A stretch of DNA of 42,389 nucleotides from Peribacillus kribbensis DSM 17871 (GTDB lineage: Bacteria; Bacillota; Bacilli; Bacillales; DSM-1321), in NCBI RefSeq assembly GCF_000430765.1, contig NZ_AUMQ01000044.1:1-42389 (forward strand), read 5' to 3'. The notes beneath the pieces are model-generated. The model was not told where the DNA came from and searched no databases. It was given only the letters and a program-made list of their open reading frames with translations. Shown here in pieces: positions 1 through 9,213 of the stretch (positions within the stretch are counted from its first letter, which is position 1; each line of letters starts with the position of its first letter). The position numbers were made by a program, and so were the translations under genes.

Positions 1-196
1 CAAAAAGGAATTAATCTATCGCAGAAGATATACCACTCGAAAAGAAGCCGTCCAGTCCATCACGAACTATATAACAAGCAGGTATAACGAAAAAAGGAAA
101 CATTCGACCTTGGGCTATTGTTCTCCCAATAATTTTGAGAGAAAGCATCTTCTGAAAGCAGAGAAACAGAGCTCCTTAAGTAACCATTTAGCTTAA
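1..196 (+). CDS. IS3-family transposase (OrfB), C-terminal end only
   Basis: The reading frame is open from base 2 to a TAA at 194-196 and gives about 64 residues. It carries the usual C-terminal signature of IS3-family OrfB (DDE integrase-type) transposases, with YNEKRKHSTLGY followed by SPNNFE. The catalytic DDE residues would lie upstream, outside the window, so intactness cannot be judged. OrfB is normally made as an OrfAB fusion by programmed frameshifting. The IS150/IS3 subgroup is inferred only from the tail motif. Confidence 0.85.
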   Translation, partial: KKELIYRRRYTTRKEAVQSITNYITSRYNEKRKHSTLGYCSPNNFERKHLLKAEKQSSLSNHLA

Positions 197-316
197 AAAG
201 TGGTGAGTCCCGGTGTAGGACTTGTCACTTTTCAAGCTTTACCAAACGAAGTGCGGTAGTAGTTTCGCTAAATAAGCAGCTCAAAAAACAGTGTCCACTT
301 TCTTGACAGAAGTCCA
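1..316 (+). mobile_element. right end of an IS3-family insertion sequence
   Basis: After the transposase stop there are about 120 noncoding bases ending near 316. The segment at 292-316 (TGTCCACTTTCTTGACAG, then AAGTCCA) has the form of an IS3-family terminal inverted repeat; read inward from the right end it starts TGGACTTCTGTCAAG. The left end is outside the window, so the repeat pairing and target duplication cannot be checked. Confidence 0.65.
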
Positions 317-582
317 CTTGAACTTATAATTCCCCCATGAATGCCTTTAAAAACGATAACGGGCTTGTTAAGATCAACCTGGAAGAATACCGGAACCGCC
401 AATTGAAAAAATCAGCCTATTGGTAGAGAGAACGGATCCAAACAAGGAATCTGCCGGTCCTTCAGGAGAAAATATATAAATAAGGTTTTAGAGTGTGATT
501 TTTTGAGAATAGGAAAGTGTATAACTGACAATTTTTGCCTAGTGATTTTAGGGATATATACAGCAACGGAGGAGAGAATTGA
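317..582. other. intergenic region between the IS end and the gmuD-like pseudogene
   Basis: No intact gene is visible. An ATG at 338 opens a 29-codon frame ending at a TAG and continuing in frame for another 18 codons to a TAA. It reads like degenerate coding remains, but I do not recognise a family. The last 20 bases hold a good ribosome binding site (GGAGGAGAG) for the downstream gene. Confidence 0.4.
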
Positions 583-2020
<1,438 letters not shown>

Positions 2021-2049
2021 GCTGCGGATCCTTTTGTTTATACTGGAGG

Positions 2050-2205
2050 GCCTCTAAAGGACGAAACCCGGTAGGAAGGTCAAAGATAAGTCCGTGAGAG
2101 TGCCTCTAAAGGACAAAACCCTGCAGGTGGGTCAAAGATAAGTCCGTGAGAGTACTTCTAAAGGACAAAACTCGTTAGGTGAGTCTAACCTTAGTCCGTG
2201 AGGAG
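2050..2205. repeat. three tandem copies of a 52-bp hairpin-forming repeat
   Basis: Three units of 52 bp follow head to tail at 2050-2101, 2102-2153 and 2154-2205. Each starts with CTCTAAAGGAC (the third TTCTAAAGGAC) and closes with GTCCGTGAG(AG), which pair as an outer helix. An inner helix changes in a compensated way: ACCC with AGGT in unit 1, ACCC with GGGT in unit 2, ACTC with GAGT in unit 3. This suggests selection for structure rather than sequence. It lies between the gmuD-like pseudogene and an MFS transporter gene. Confidence 0.8.
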
Positions 2206-2308
2206 GTTTCTCAACACCAAGATTGCGTGGAAGAGTCAGAAAAATGGTTCAGAGAACGGTTTACATGATCATTACCCGTGATAGATTCAGAGAAATGGTT
2301 TAAAGAGG

Positions 2309-2358
2309 GACTCTCATGAACGAAACTCATCAAAAGTCAAAGATTGGTTCAGGAAGGC
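2309..2358. repeat. diverged fourth copy of the 52-bp repeat
   Basis: The segment CTCTCATGAACGAAAC followed by AGTCAAAGATTGGTTCAGGA lines up with the 52-bp unit. The outer helix is changed to TGAAC/GTTCA instead of GGAC/GTCC, so pairing is kept although the bases differ. The 100 bp between it and the tandem array contain further short look-alike pieces (TTCAGAGAA then GGTTTA, twice). Confidence 0.45.
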
Positions 2359-2450
2359 TTCATAACCATAACCTGAGAACAACCGGATATCCAGCTTGCT
2401 CCGGTTCAGCAAGAAAGAAATGGGCTAATTGAAAGTACATACACCAGACA

Positions 2451-2497
2451 CATGCAGAGACAGGAGCTTCTTGGAACAGCTCCTGTCTCCGTGCATG
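2451..2497. promoter_or_regulatory. long perfect hairpin upstream of the MFS gene
   Basis: GAGACAGGAGCT (2457-2468) and AGCTCCTGTCTC (2478-2489) form a perfect 12-bp stem with a 9-base loop. CATGCA (2451-2456) and TGCATG (2492-2497) extend it by 6 bp with a 2-base bulge. No T-run follows on either side, so it is not a standard terminator. It ends about 60 bp before the start codon at 2560. A leader-RNA structure or a mobile-repeat relic are both possible. Confidence 0.5.
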
Positions 2498-2559
2498 CGG
2501 CTAAATGGTTTATAACTGGTACACGTACACCTGGAAAATAAACGATAGGACTGATCATT

Positions 2560-3804
2560 ATGCATACAAATGTTTTTTCGGCCCTCAAAGAAAAGATTGT
2601 CTTTGTCTGGAGGCTTCCTTCTTTCCCAGTCCTATTTCTGTTAAATACGATATTTGGTCTAGCGGCGTCCTTTTTTGCTCCTTTCTCTTCTTTGTTTGGA
2701 ATTGATGAAGCAGGGATGAGCAATGCGGGATTCGGAATTTTTATGACGATTATGGCCATTGGCGGTGTGGCAATCAGCAGCTTTATCGCAAAGAAGTCTG
2801 ACACCACGGCCAGCAGGAGGAGAATCCTGATTTTTACTTCCCTTGCCGGCGTCATGGGCTACATACTTTTTGCATTTATACGGAATTACTATGGTTTGGC
2901 AATCAGCGCCTTTTTTCTTCTGGGCTGTTCGGCGGCTGCGGTGCCGCAGCTATGGGCGTATGCCCGGGATGCGTTGACCGAGGCTGATGTAAGCAGCGAG
3001 GATACGCCTTTTGTGATGAATATCTTAAGGATGTTCTTTGCCCTTTCCTGGACGGTGGGACCTGCCGTCGGGGCTTGGCTGCTGATGATGTTTGACTTTA
3101 AGGGCTTATTCTTATTTGTGGCTGCTTGTTATTTCTTGGCTTTCCTGACCATCATCTTCCTTTTGAAGGATGTGGAAAGACATAAAATTGCGAGCACGGA
3201 GAACCTGAAAGTCACGAAGTATATCAGCCGGCCGCATATCTTCGGAAATCTTGCTGCAGCGTTCCTCCTGTATGCTGCGACCTCCATCCATATGCTAAAT
3301 GTCCCTCAATTTGTTACCAAGGTTCTTCATGGTACGGAGATGCAGGTAGGAATTGTATTTAGTGTGGCGCCCATTTTTGAGGTTCCGATGATGATCATCA
3401 TCGGAATGCTGGCAACCAGGATGGATAATGCGATTCTCATTCGAATCGGCTACTTTATAGCGTTTGGATATTTTTTAATCTTTGGATTTGTATCAGAACC
3501 ATGGCAGATTTATCCGCTTCAGATTTTGAGCGCTGCGCAGGTTTCCATTACCGCAGGAATCGCGATTTCATACTTTCAGGATTTTATTCCGGAAGCACCG
3601 GGAACCGCCACCACTCTTTATATGAATATCACCCAGATCGGTTCAACGGCAGGATACCTGCTATTTGGCTTTATCTCCTCTGCGATCAGCTATGGACGTT
3701 TGATTACCATTTACACTCTGTTCGCCGCCGCAGCCTGTCTATTCCTCGTGGCTTTTGGCAGACATAGGGTAGCTCCTGCCAAGGATAATAATATGAACAT
3801 GTAA
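2560..3804 (+). CDS. MFS transporter, SetA-like sugar efflux family
   Basis: This 414-residue integral membrane protein has about 12 hydrophobic segments, the usual MFS length and layout. Around residues 125-170 it carries PQLWAYARDAL followed by SWTVGPAVGAWLL, which matches the SetA/SetB sugar-efflux group (PQ-x-FALARE and SLAWVIGPP there). By family it would export sugars or sugar analogues by proton antiport; the substrate is not known. It stands alone on this strand, 540 bp behind the GmuD-like pseudogene, so a joint role in saccharide handling is only a guess. The ribosome binding site before ATG 2560 is weak (AGGAC). No frameshift or internal stop is seen. Confidence 0.8.
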   Translation: MHTNVFSALKEKIVFVWRLPSFPVLFLLNTIFGLAASFFAPFSSLFGIDEAGMSNAGFGIFMTIMAIGGVAISSFIAKKSDTTASRRRILIFTSLAGVMGYILFAFIRNYYGLAISAFFLLGCSAAAVPQLWAYARDALTEADVSSEDTPFVMNILRMFFALSWTVGPAVGAWLLMMFDFKGLFLFVAACYFLAFLTIIFLLKDVERHKIASTENLKVTKYISRPHIFGNLAAAFLLYAATSIHMLNVPQFVTKVLHGTEMQVGIVFSVAPIFEVPMMIIIGMLATRMDNAILIRIGYFIAFGYFLIFGFVSEPWQIYPLQILSAAQVSITAGIAISYFQDFIPEAPGTATTLYMNITQIGSTAGYLLFGFISSAISYGRLITIYTLFAAAACLFLVAFGRHRVAPAKDNNMNM

Positions 3805-3998
3805 AATGAGGCGTTCTTTTGAGATTAAAAGGGAAAGGGGCTTCCGTAACAGGATCAGAGTAAACCAATCTGGGATTTTACTGCGGTTCTTAATGGTATG
3901 ATAGTAAGGATTTCTGCTTTTCTATTGAGTAAAATACTAAGGAACATTCAGGTTAAAAAGATCCCATTAACCACATAGATAAATGGCAGCATTAGCAT

Positions 3999-4593
3999 TT
4001 AAGTGTTGTCTTTCTTTGTTTTTTTGTATAGAAATATAATAAGGAAAATTAATCCTATTAAAATAGAAAGAATCAGCACACTCCACTTTTCCGTGTGCTT
4101 TTGTACTTGTTTCCACTCGGAACCAAGGTTATATCCTAACGAGATAAATGTAAAAACCCAAAGTGCAGCTCCTGAAAAAGAAAATAATGAAAAACGCTTA
4201 AACGTCAAGGAATTAATACCAGCCAAATAAGCTGTTACATGTCTGACTCCTGGAATAAAATACCCTAAGAATAGCAAGTAGGGACCTAGTTTTGAAAACA
4301 AACGGCGGGTCAGTGCAATTCTAGATTCAGTGATATGTAATTTTGGACTTAACTTTATTAAGAAGGGAAGCCCTAATTTTAACCCCATAAAATAACTGAG
4401 GGATATTCCTCCTATTGCCCCTAAAAACGAACAAACTAAAGAAATTTCATACGACATTCTCCCTAAAAATACATTATATCCAACACTTCGTCAGGAATCG
4501 GCAGCCCAATTATCCCACCGATTAGCACAAGAATGATTCCTAAATACCTAGGTAATGTTATTAAGATAGTTACTACGAATAAAGCTTCTTTAC
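3999..4593 (-). pseudogene. DedA-family membrane protein, N-terminal part frameshifted
   Basis: The readable part (3999-4457, 152 residues) covers the DedA core with GYFIPGVRHVTAYLAG. Upstream on the minus strand another frame encodes the missing N-terminal motif GGIIGLPIPDEV, which then runs into a TAG. The two frames meet near 4481-4490, so a short deletion separates them. No start codon with a ribosome binding site precedes the N-terminal part; an in-frame stop lies just upstream of about 4593. An intact relative (210 aa) is at 10150-10782. DedA proteins act at the membrane; some are linked to polyprenyl-phosphate or phospholipid flipping and proton-motive-force homeostasis. The copy is distinctly AT-rich compared with the intact one. 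Confidence 0.8.
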
Positions 4594-4746
4594 AAAATAC
4601 TATTTGTTAAAGAATCCTCTTTGTCTTAATTTATCATTTATTTTTAATGTTACTTTAAGGGGAATTTCAGTTTGTTGAGGTAATGTATCTATAAATAGTG
4701 GCATGTTTAACCATTAGTTACAGATCACTGCTTGGGGGCGTTAAAA

Positions 4747-5304
4747 ATGAAGGTATACAAGGTCTCAATTAAAAATACTGACATTCTATTTCAAAAAGGA
4801 ACAATGCGATTGGTTAATTATGAAAATTTTTCCTTGGTCGAAGTGGAGCTAAGTGTCCATCCAACCGTAGTAAATTATATAAATACACTGAATATGTATA
4901 AGGAAAGAGTAAACATACTGGTAAAGGATGATGCTTGGCTAAATGGTGAATTTGAAATTCACACCGGAAAATGCAGCATACTTTTGGTAAGCAAATCAAA
5001 AGAAATAGAAGGGGCGGAAAAATTAGCTATTCCCCAATATGAAAAAAGTTCATTTCTAACCCAAGAAGGTGAAGGGATCGCCTTAGATGACGAGTTAAAG
5101 ACAAAACAATCTACTTTACCCATATATATTTTACAATCCTTACTAGATCATGAAATAGAAGATGAAGGCAATCGAGGTTTTGTGCAATTACTTCTGAATA
5201 AACTTAAAAATGGAGAAAAACTAAATTCATTTGAACAATATGTATTAGACGAAGTGGGTTATTTTGTTGAGAACGCACTCACCAAAGGGAGATCCATCAG
5301 GTAA
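4747..5304 (+). CDS. hypothetical protein, 185 residues
   Basis: The function is not recognised. The start at ATG 4747 (MKVYKVSIKN) is preferred over the in-frame TTG at 4732 because GGGGG at 4733-4738 is then a well-placed ribosome binding site. The protein is soluble by composition, lysine- and glutamate-rich, with no signal peptide or membrane segment. The C-terminal 60 residues look helical and acidic (DHEIEDEGNRGF, then an FEQYVLDEVGYF segment). It is AT-rich like its neighbours on both sides, and a candidate terminator or leader structure follows at 5340-5426. Confidence 0.7.
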   Translation: MKVYKVSIKNTDILFQKGTMRLVNYENFSLVEVELSVHPTVVNYINTLNMYKERVNILVKDDAWLNGEFEIHTGKCSILLVSKSKEIEGAEKLAIPQYEKSSFLTQEGEGIALDDELKTKQSTLPIYILQSLLDHEIEDEGNRGFVQLLLNKLKNGEKLNSFEQYVLDEVGYFVENALTKGRSIR

Positions 5305-5339
5305 CCATTGATTTTACACATTAGTTGCGAGAGTATGGT

Positions 5340-5426
5340 ATCAGGGGAGCGTTCATGATAAGAGTGACTGAACCGACAGGAAAATAAGTTTGAAGGCAGT
5401 TACTATGAAGGCTCCTGATTTTTTTA
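5340..5426 (+). terminator. long-range hairpin ending in a T-run, possible structured RNA
   Basis: ATCAGGGGAGC (5340-5350) pairs with GCTCCTGAT (5411-5419), directly followed by seven T. About 60 bases lie between the arms and contain a second small hairpin (GTTCA with TGAAC at 5351-5373). A plain terminator would normally have a short loop, so this may be a multibranched element such as an attenuator. I match it to no riboswitch class I know. Confidence 0.45.
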
Positions 5427-5897
5427 TATAGTTGCAAAGCTTTTAAAAAAACAGAAGTATTAAATTAGGACTATACCTATTTAACCGCAGCACTAGCATC
5501 GGAATGTTATTGGACTAATTGCCAAGCCCAACATCCCAATCCTCAGGATAGTTGGTTTTTTATTTGTTCTTCAAGGGTTTAAACAAGGATTTAAAAAAGG
5601 ATGCCCTTAAATTTAAATGTTATTTAATGAAACATTAAGAGGAAGTTCTGTTTACAACTTTATAGTAATACTTACTAATTGCAAGTGGTGTAATCATTAA
5701 ATACCCGCTTGTATACACTTTTGTGAGCAGATTTTTCTTCCTGAAACTAAAAATTCACTCATCCATTAGAAGTAAAATCTTAAAAATGTCTAATTTTATT
5801 ATTAAATATTGATTAAGATAAATTATATTAAAAAAATAATGTTAAGATTTTAAAAGTGAATGAATATAAATTTGTTTTATAAGGAATTGAGGATTAA
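5427..5897. other. AT-rich intergenic region upstream of the DUF6044 gene
   Basis: There is no coding frame I would support in these 470 bases. A weak terminator-like hairpin (CCAATCC, short loop, GGATAGTTGG) followed by TTTTTTATTTG lies at 5527-5556. The last 100 bases are very AT-rich and probably hold the promoter of the 5898 gene, but no convincing -35/-10 pair stands out. AAGGAATTGAGG at 5881-5892 is the ribosome binding site. Confidence 0.4.
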
Positions 5898-7589
5898 ATG
5901 ACTTCATCTATTTTTAAAACATGTTATAAACAGGAAAAAGCATATTTGTTTATCGCACTAATTATTATTGCAATTTGGGTTTTGCCCTATTTTGTACTTG
6001 GACAACACGCACATATGCGCCTTCAAGATAACATGGATTCTAATATCTCATGGTACAAAGTTTTAATTGACAGCGGGCAGCTATTTGGACCCATTAATGC
6101 GATGATACCCCAGGTTATTAATGGTGAATTATCGAGAAACGCTTATTATTCCCAATACTACGGGATTGTTGAATTATTTAAATTTTTTTCTCCTGTTATT
6201 GCATACGGAATAAACCAGGCGATTAGTCGTTTTATCGCGTTTTTAGGTATGTATTTATTATTAAGAAGATATGTGATTAAAGAGGAAAATCAGGGGTTTA
6301 TCCGGGTTATCGCCGCATTAACATTTGCTTTGACACCGTTCTGGGCAAATGGAATGTTAAGTACATTAGGGATGCCGCTTGCTTTATGGGCTTTTTTAAA
6401 TATTAGAAATCACGAAAAGACATGGGTCAGTCTAGTGACTTTAACGCTTTTACCGTTTTATTCAACTTTTATGTTGGGCTTTTTCTTTTTCTTAAGTGCA
6501 ATGGGTGTATTTTGGCTTATTGATGTCATAAAAACCAAGAAAGCCCAGTTAAGACTGTTCCTCTCCATTTTGTATATGACAATCATTTATTTGGCAATTG
6601 AGTACCGTGAAGTGGCATCCTTAATTTTTACACATGAAAAGACAAATCGTTCAGAGTTTTACGAATCCAAAAACAACCTCATTCAAACCATTCAATTAAT
6701 TTTCAAAAATTATTTTATGGGACATAACCAAGATCAAACTCTTTATGAGTTTGTCATCTTCCCAACGGCTTTGATTGCTTTAATTATTGTCATCATGCAA
6801 AAAAGATGGAAACAGGAAAAGTTGTTTATTGGATTACATCTAGCTAATTTATTGTTATCTGTCTGGTATTCTTTTTGGTGGTATCAAGGCTGGGTGCCTA
6901 TAAAAGAAAAAATCAGCATTCTAAACACCTTTAATTTTTCCCGTTATCATTACTTAAGACCAATGATCATTTACATTTTGTTTGCTGTTTCTTTGCGGAT
7001 ACTATGGCAGCTCAATATAAAATGGCGGAAATTATCAGTTGTTTTTGCTATATTACAAATTGCTGTACTAGTTCCTTCTAACGAACAAATCCTTTATCAT
7101 AAATTGCCTACGTTTCAGCAATTCTATGCAGTGGATGAATTTAATAACATCAAGACATTTATCGGTAAACCAGTTCAAAAATACCGGGTTGTCAGTATCG
7201 GACTTCACCCTGCCATTGCTCAATATAATGGCTTATATACATTAGATACCTATAATAATTTTTACCCATTGTCCTATAAGCATCAATTCCGGCAAATAAT
7301 TGCACCAGAACTCGCTAAAAGCAAAACCATTAGAGATTATTTTGATCAATGGGGAGGACGCTGCTATTTATTTGTTAGTGAGCTGGGCAAAAAATATATG
7401 TTTCCAAAAGAGTCCACCAAAGTCATTCGGCATTTAAATATAAATAGTAAAGTTCTAAAACAAATGGGCGGGAATTATATCCTGTCGGCTGTCCCTATTA
7501 AAAATGCATCGGAAAATCACCTCAAGTTACAAAAGGTATTTGATTCAAAGGATGCCTACTGGCGGATTTATTTATACAAAATTACTTAA
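5898..7589 (+). CDS. DUF6044 (YkoS-like) polytopic membrane protein, orphan AT-rich copy
   Basis: This 563-residue protein has about ten hydrophobic segments and aligns along its whole length with the gene at 11997-13697 (shared ends include IAQYNG, DTYNNFY, SYKHQFR and WRIYLYK). After the first membrane segment it has HMRLQDNMDSN, an acidic loop motif shared with the paralog (DNLDSN). In GT-C glycosyltransferases such a first-loop Asp motif is catalytic, so a lipid-linked sugar transferase role is plausible but inferred. Unlike the other copy it is not next to a YkoT-type glycosyltransferase. Codon use is strongly AT-biased, unlike the second copy, which suggests separate acquisition. A terminator follows at 7679. 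Confidence 0.8.
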   Translation: MTSSIFKTCYKQEKAYLFIALIIIAIWVLPYFVLGQHAHMRLQDNMDSNISWYKVLIDSGQLFGPINAMIPQVINGELSRNAYYSQYYGIVELFKFFSPVIAYGINQAISRFIAFLGMYLLLRRYVIKEENQGFIRVIAALTFALTPFWANGMLSTLGMPLALWAFLNIRNHEKTWVSLVTLTLLPFYSTFMLGFFFFLSAMGVFWLIDVIKTKKAQLRLFLSILYMTIIYLAIEYREVASLIFTHEKTNRSEFYESKNNLIQTIQLIFKNYFMGHNQDQTLYEFVIFPTALIALIIVIMQKRWKQEKLFIGLHLANLLLSVWYSFWWYQGWVPIKEKISILNTFNFSRYHYLRPMIIYILFAVSLRILWQLNIKWRKLSVVFAILQIAVLVPSNEQILYHKLPTFQQFYAVDEFNNIKTFIGKPVQKYRVVSIGLHPAIAQYNGLYTLDTYNNFYPLSYKHQFRQIIAPELAKSKTIRDYFDQWGGRCYLFVSELGKKYMFPKESTKVIRHLNINSKVLKQMGGNYILSAVPIKNASENHLKLQKVFDSKDAYWRIYLYKIT

Positions 7590-7678
7590 CACTTCGTTTG
7601 TGTGGAGTTTTGGTATCCAGCGAATAAGCGAGGCATTCGGAAGAAAATCGAAGTAAACTGATGGATTTTAAGAAGGCT

Positions 7679-7700
7679 GGGCTGCTGAGGCAGCCCTTTT
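7679..7700 (+). terminator. terminator after the orphan DUF6044 gene
   Basis: GGGCTGC (7679-7685), loop TGAG, GCAGCCC (7690-7696), then TTTTCTT. It lies 90 bp behind the stop codon and would end the 5898-7589 transcript. Confidence 0.75.
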
Positions 7701-7701
7701 C

Positions 7702-8176
7702 TTACGATTAGGTAACGCTTTGACCAAATGTCACTGCGAGTATTCAAATAGACTTCGTATTCTATCTCACCTTTACCTCTAACTATATTGGGTCCTTCTT
7801 GGTGGGTTACACCTTCTACAGACTGAAGAGGTACAAGCAGCAAAATGGGCTTCTAAATCCTTATATTAAAAGAAATCTCGCATATTATTGCGAGTTTTTT
7901 TAATCCCCTATGTGCAACAATATTTACGAAAACAGCCTTAATAAAACAGGGATAAATGAAAAGACACTCCACAATTTGAATGTTATTTAACGAGTCATTT
8001 ATTTTGCCCCTCAAAATGGAACCCTTTATCCTTAATGCAGGCAGGCTTTTTTACTGCGCGTCTCTCTTTCGTAAAAAAATTCCCGGAAACATCTTCATTC
8101 TTCAGAATATCCTTCAATAAGAAACGTTTTATGATTTCTATGCCGGCTGCCATCCAAGATGAAAATTCTTCCATGA
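7702..8176. other. intergenic region with one further terminator and no supported gene
   Basis: Short minus-strand frames exist at 7586-7843 and 7995-8189, but neither has a ribosome binding site and the first runs through the 7679 terminator. A strong plus-strand terminator sits at 7877-7901, so something upstream may be transcribed, or the minus frame 7702-7843 may be the remains of a gene. Confidence 0.4.
7877..7901 (+). terminator. Rho-independent terminator
   Basis: CTCGCA (7877-7882), loop TATTAT, TGCGAG (7889-7894), then seven T. It has the form of a plus-strand terminator, but no clear plus-strand gene lies directly before it. Confidence 0.7.
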
Positions 8177-8191
8177 AAGGGGGAACCATAC

Positions 8192-8383
8192 TTGAAGATT
8201 AATTTGCTGTTTCATAAGAACTCTTTTATTGAGGTCCATTTTGCCATACCTAAAGAGGGGTGGGTTACGTGCGGAACGAAATTGTGGAGGGGAAGAAAGC
8301 TGGCAGTCAGTGTAGGTGAGGATGTGGAGAGCGTATTGAACAAAAGTTTACATAATTTATATATCGAGGAGCAGATAAATTAA
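8192..8383 (+). CDS. small hypothetical protein, 63 residues, TTG start
   Basis: The function is not recognised. It is supported as a gene by a strong ribosome binding site (AAAGGGGG, 8177-8183) eight bases before the TTG at 8192 and by its own terminator at 8392. The product (starting MKINLLFHKN) is soluble, with one Cys and three Trp/Phe clusters and no membrane segment. The middle (VHFAIPKEGWVTCGTKLWRG) is the most distinctive part. It lies in a low-gene-density accessory region. Confidence 0.6.
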   Translation: MKINLLFHKNSFIEVHFAIPKEGWVTCGTKLWRGRKLAVSVGEDVESVLNKSLHNLYIEEQIN

Positions 8384-8391
8384 ACTGTTAA

Positions 8392-8422
8392 AGACGGCTG
8401 ATTGGTGCCGTTTTTCTTTTTT
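8392..8422 (+). terminator. terminator of the 63-aa gene
   Basis: ACGGC and GCCGT flank an 8-base loop just behind the stop at 8383, followed by TTTTTCTTTTTT. Confidence 0.7.
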
Positions 8423-8714
8423 GCAGCTGTAAAATTAAATCATTGACTGTGGAATAAAGGACCGGGGGGAGAACTAGGATTCAACCAGGCTGGCAGTGTA
8501 GTTTTAAAACGGAATCCAAAATAAATGATCCGATTTTCACTTATATGAGCCGTTTTTTTAAATTAATGATCTGAATTCAGAGATTAATGGCCAAACATAA
8601 GTTAGGGAGAAATGGAAATTATGGAAAGGTTCCATATTTATGACGAACGATCTATAAACCACAAAAAGGATTCTCCCGCACCCACATGACATGGAAATGT
8701 GGATATAGGCATCC
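8423..8714. other. intergenic region with a weak inverted repeat
   Basis: AAAACGG (8506-8512) and CCGTTTTTTT (8550-8559) could form a terminator-like stem with a long 37-base loop. No coding frame is supported on either strand. Confidence 0.3.
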
Positions 8715-8750
8715 AAAAAAGCCCCATCCATGCTTTCGCACGGATGGGGC
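8715..8750 (-). terminator. strong minus-strand terminator
   Basis: Read on the minus strand, GCCCCATCC pairs with GGATGGGGC. The inside TGC-GAAA-GCA closes with a GAAA tetraloop, and six T follow. It implies real transcription coming from the right on the minus strand, that is, from the two small genes at 8827-9160. Confidence 0.85.
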
Positions 8751-8826
8751 TATGCAGGGCTCTACTGCAAGTGGCTGGTAACTATGAATCATCTTTTTAT
8801 ATGAACTCTGCTGCGGAAATCTTTGC

Positions 8827-8991
8827 TTAGAAGTAGACTTCAACAGGCAATTCTTTAACAATGCGTTTCTTTGGCCAAGTATAGCGATTAGCATCAAGAC
8901 TGTCAGGGGTCATCCATACGAATCTACGCTTGGGATCTGCTGAATAGCGCTTTGGCCCGTGCAGCAAGTTAAAAGCAGATGTTAAGGTCAT
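8827..8991 (-). CDS. small hypothetical basic protein, 54 residues
   Basis: The function is not recognised. The ATG at 8991 has GGAGGG eight bases upstream, inside the end of the preceding small gene, whose stop it overlaps in another frame, so the pair is probably translationally coupled. The product (MTLTSAFNLL start, VKELPVEVYF end) is basic and rich in Arg, Lys, Pro and Trp, with no membrane segment. A strong terminator follows 77 bp downstream. Confidence 0.5.
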   Translation of the reverse strand: MTLTSAFNLLHGPKRYSADPKRRFVWMTPDSLDANRYTWPKKRIVKELPVEVYF

Positions 8992-9160
8992 GCTCCAATC
9001 CCTCCATTTCGTATTGCCCTGCATAGTATATATATTCCACTAATTTACACGGAAAAACGTCGTTCGGCTGGAAATCAGCATCCAATTTCTGCATGCACCG
9101 CTTGCCATCTTTAATATGGCTATAACAGGGGAAATCTAAACAGCCTTCCAAAAGTGCCAT
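8969..9160 (-). CDS. small hypothetical protein with four Cys, 63 residues
   Basis: The function is not recognised. The frame MALLEGCLDFPCYSHI has Cys at 7, 12, 22 and 37 plus a His at 15, a possible small metal site, though the spacing fits no zinc ribbon I know. The start is uncertain: ATG 9160 lacks a clear ribosome binding site. It is kept because of the coupled gene behind it and the strong terminator at 8715-8750. It is divergent from marR at 9214, with 53 bp between, so the two may share a control region. Confidence 0.4.
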   Translation of the reverse strand: MALLEGCLDFPCYSHIKDGKRCMQKLDADFQPNDVFPCKLVEYIYYAGQYEMEGLEHDLNICF

Positions 9161-9213
9161 GCATTAGCTATAATTTATTCAATCAGTATTGTTTTTGAAA
9201 AGGGGAAGCATTT

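Noticed and set aside
2050-2205. Tandem repeat as a CRISPR array
   Set aside because: The 52-bp units are contiguous without unique spacers and no cas genes are near.
5613-5640. Similarity between AAATGTTATTTAATGA here and GAATGTTATTTAACGA near 7977 as a repeat element
   Set aside because: Too short and AT-rich to be distinguished from chance.
7586-7843. 85-aa minus-strand frame behind the orphan DUF6044 gene
   Set aside because: No ribosome binding site, a stop just upstream, and the frame reads through the 7679-7700 terminator. At most the part before the terminator is a gene relic.
7995-8189. 64-aa minus-strand frame divergent from the 8192 gene
   Set aside because: No ribosome binding site at either Met; its first codons overlap the strong plus-strand binding site of the 8192 gene.
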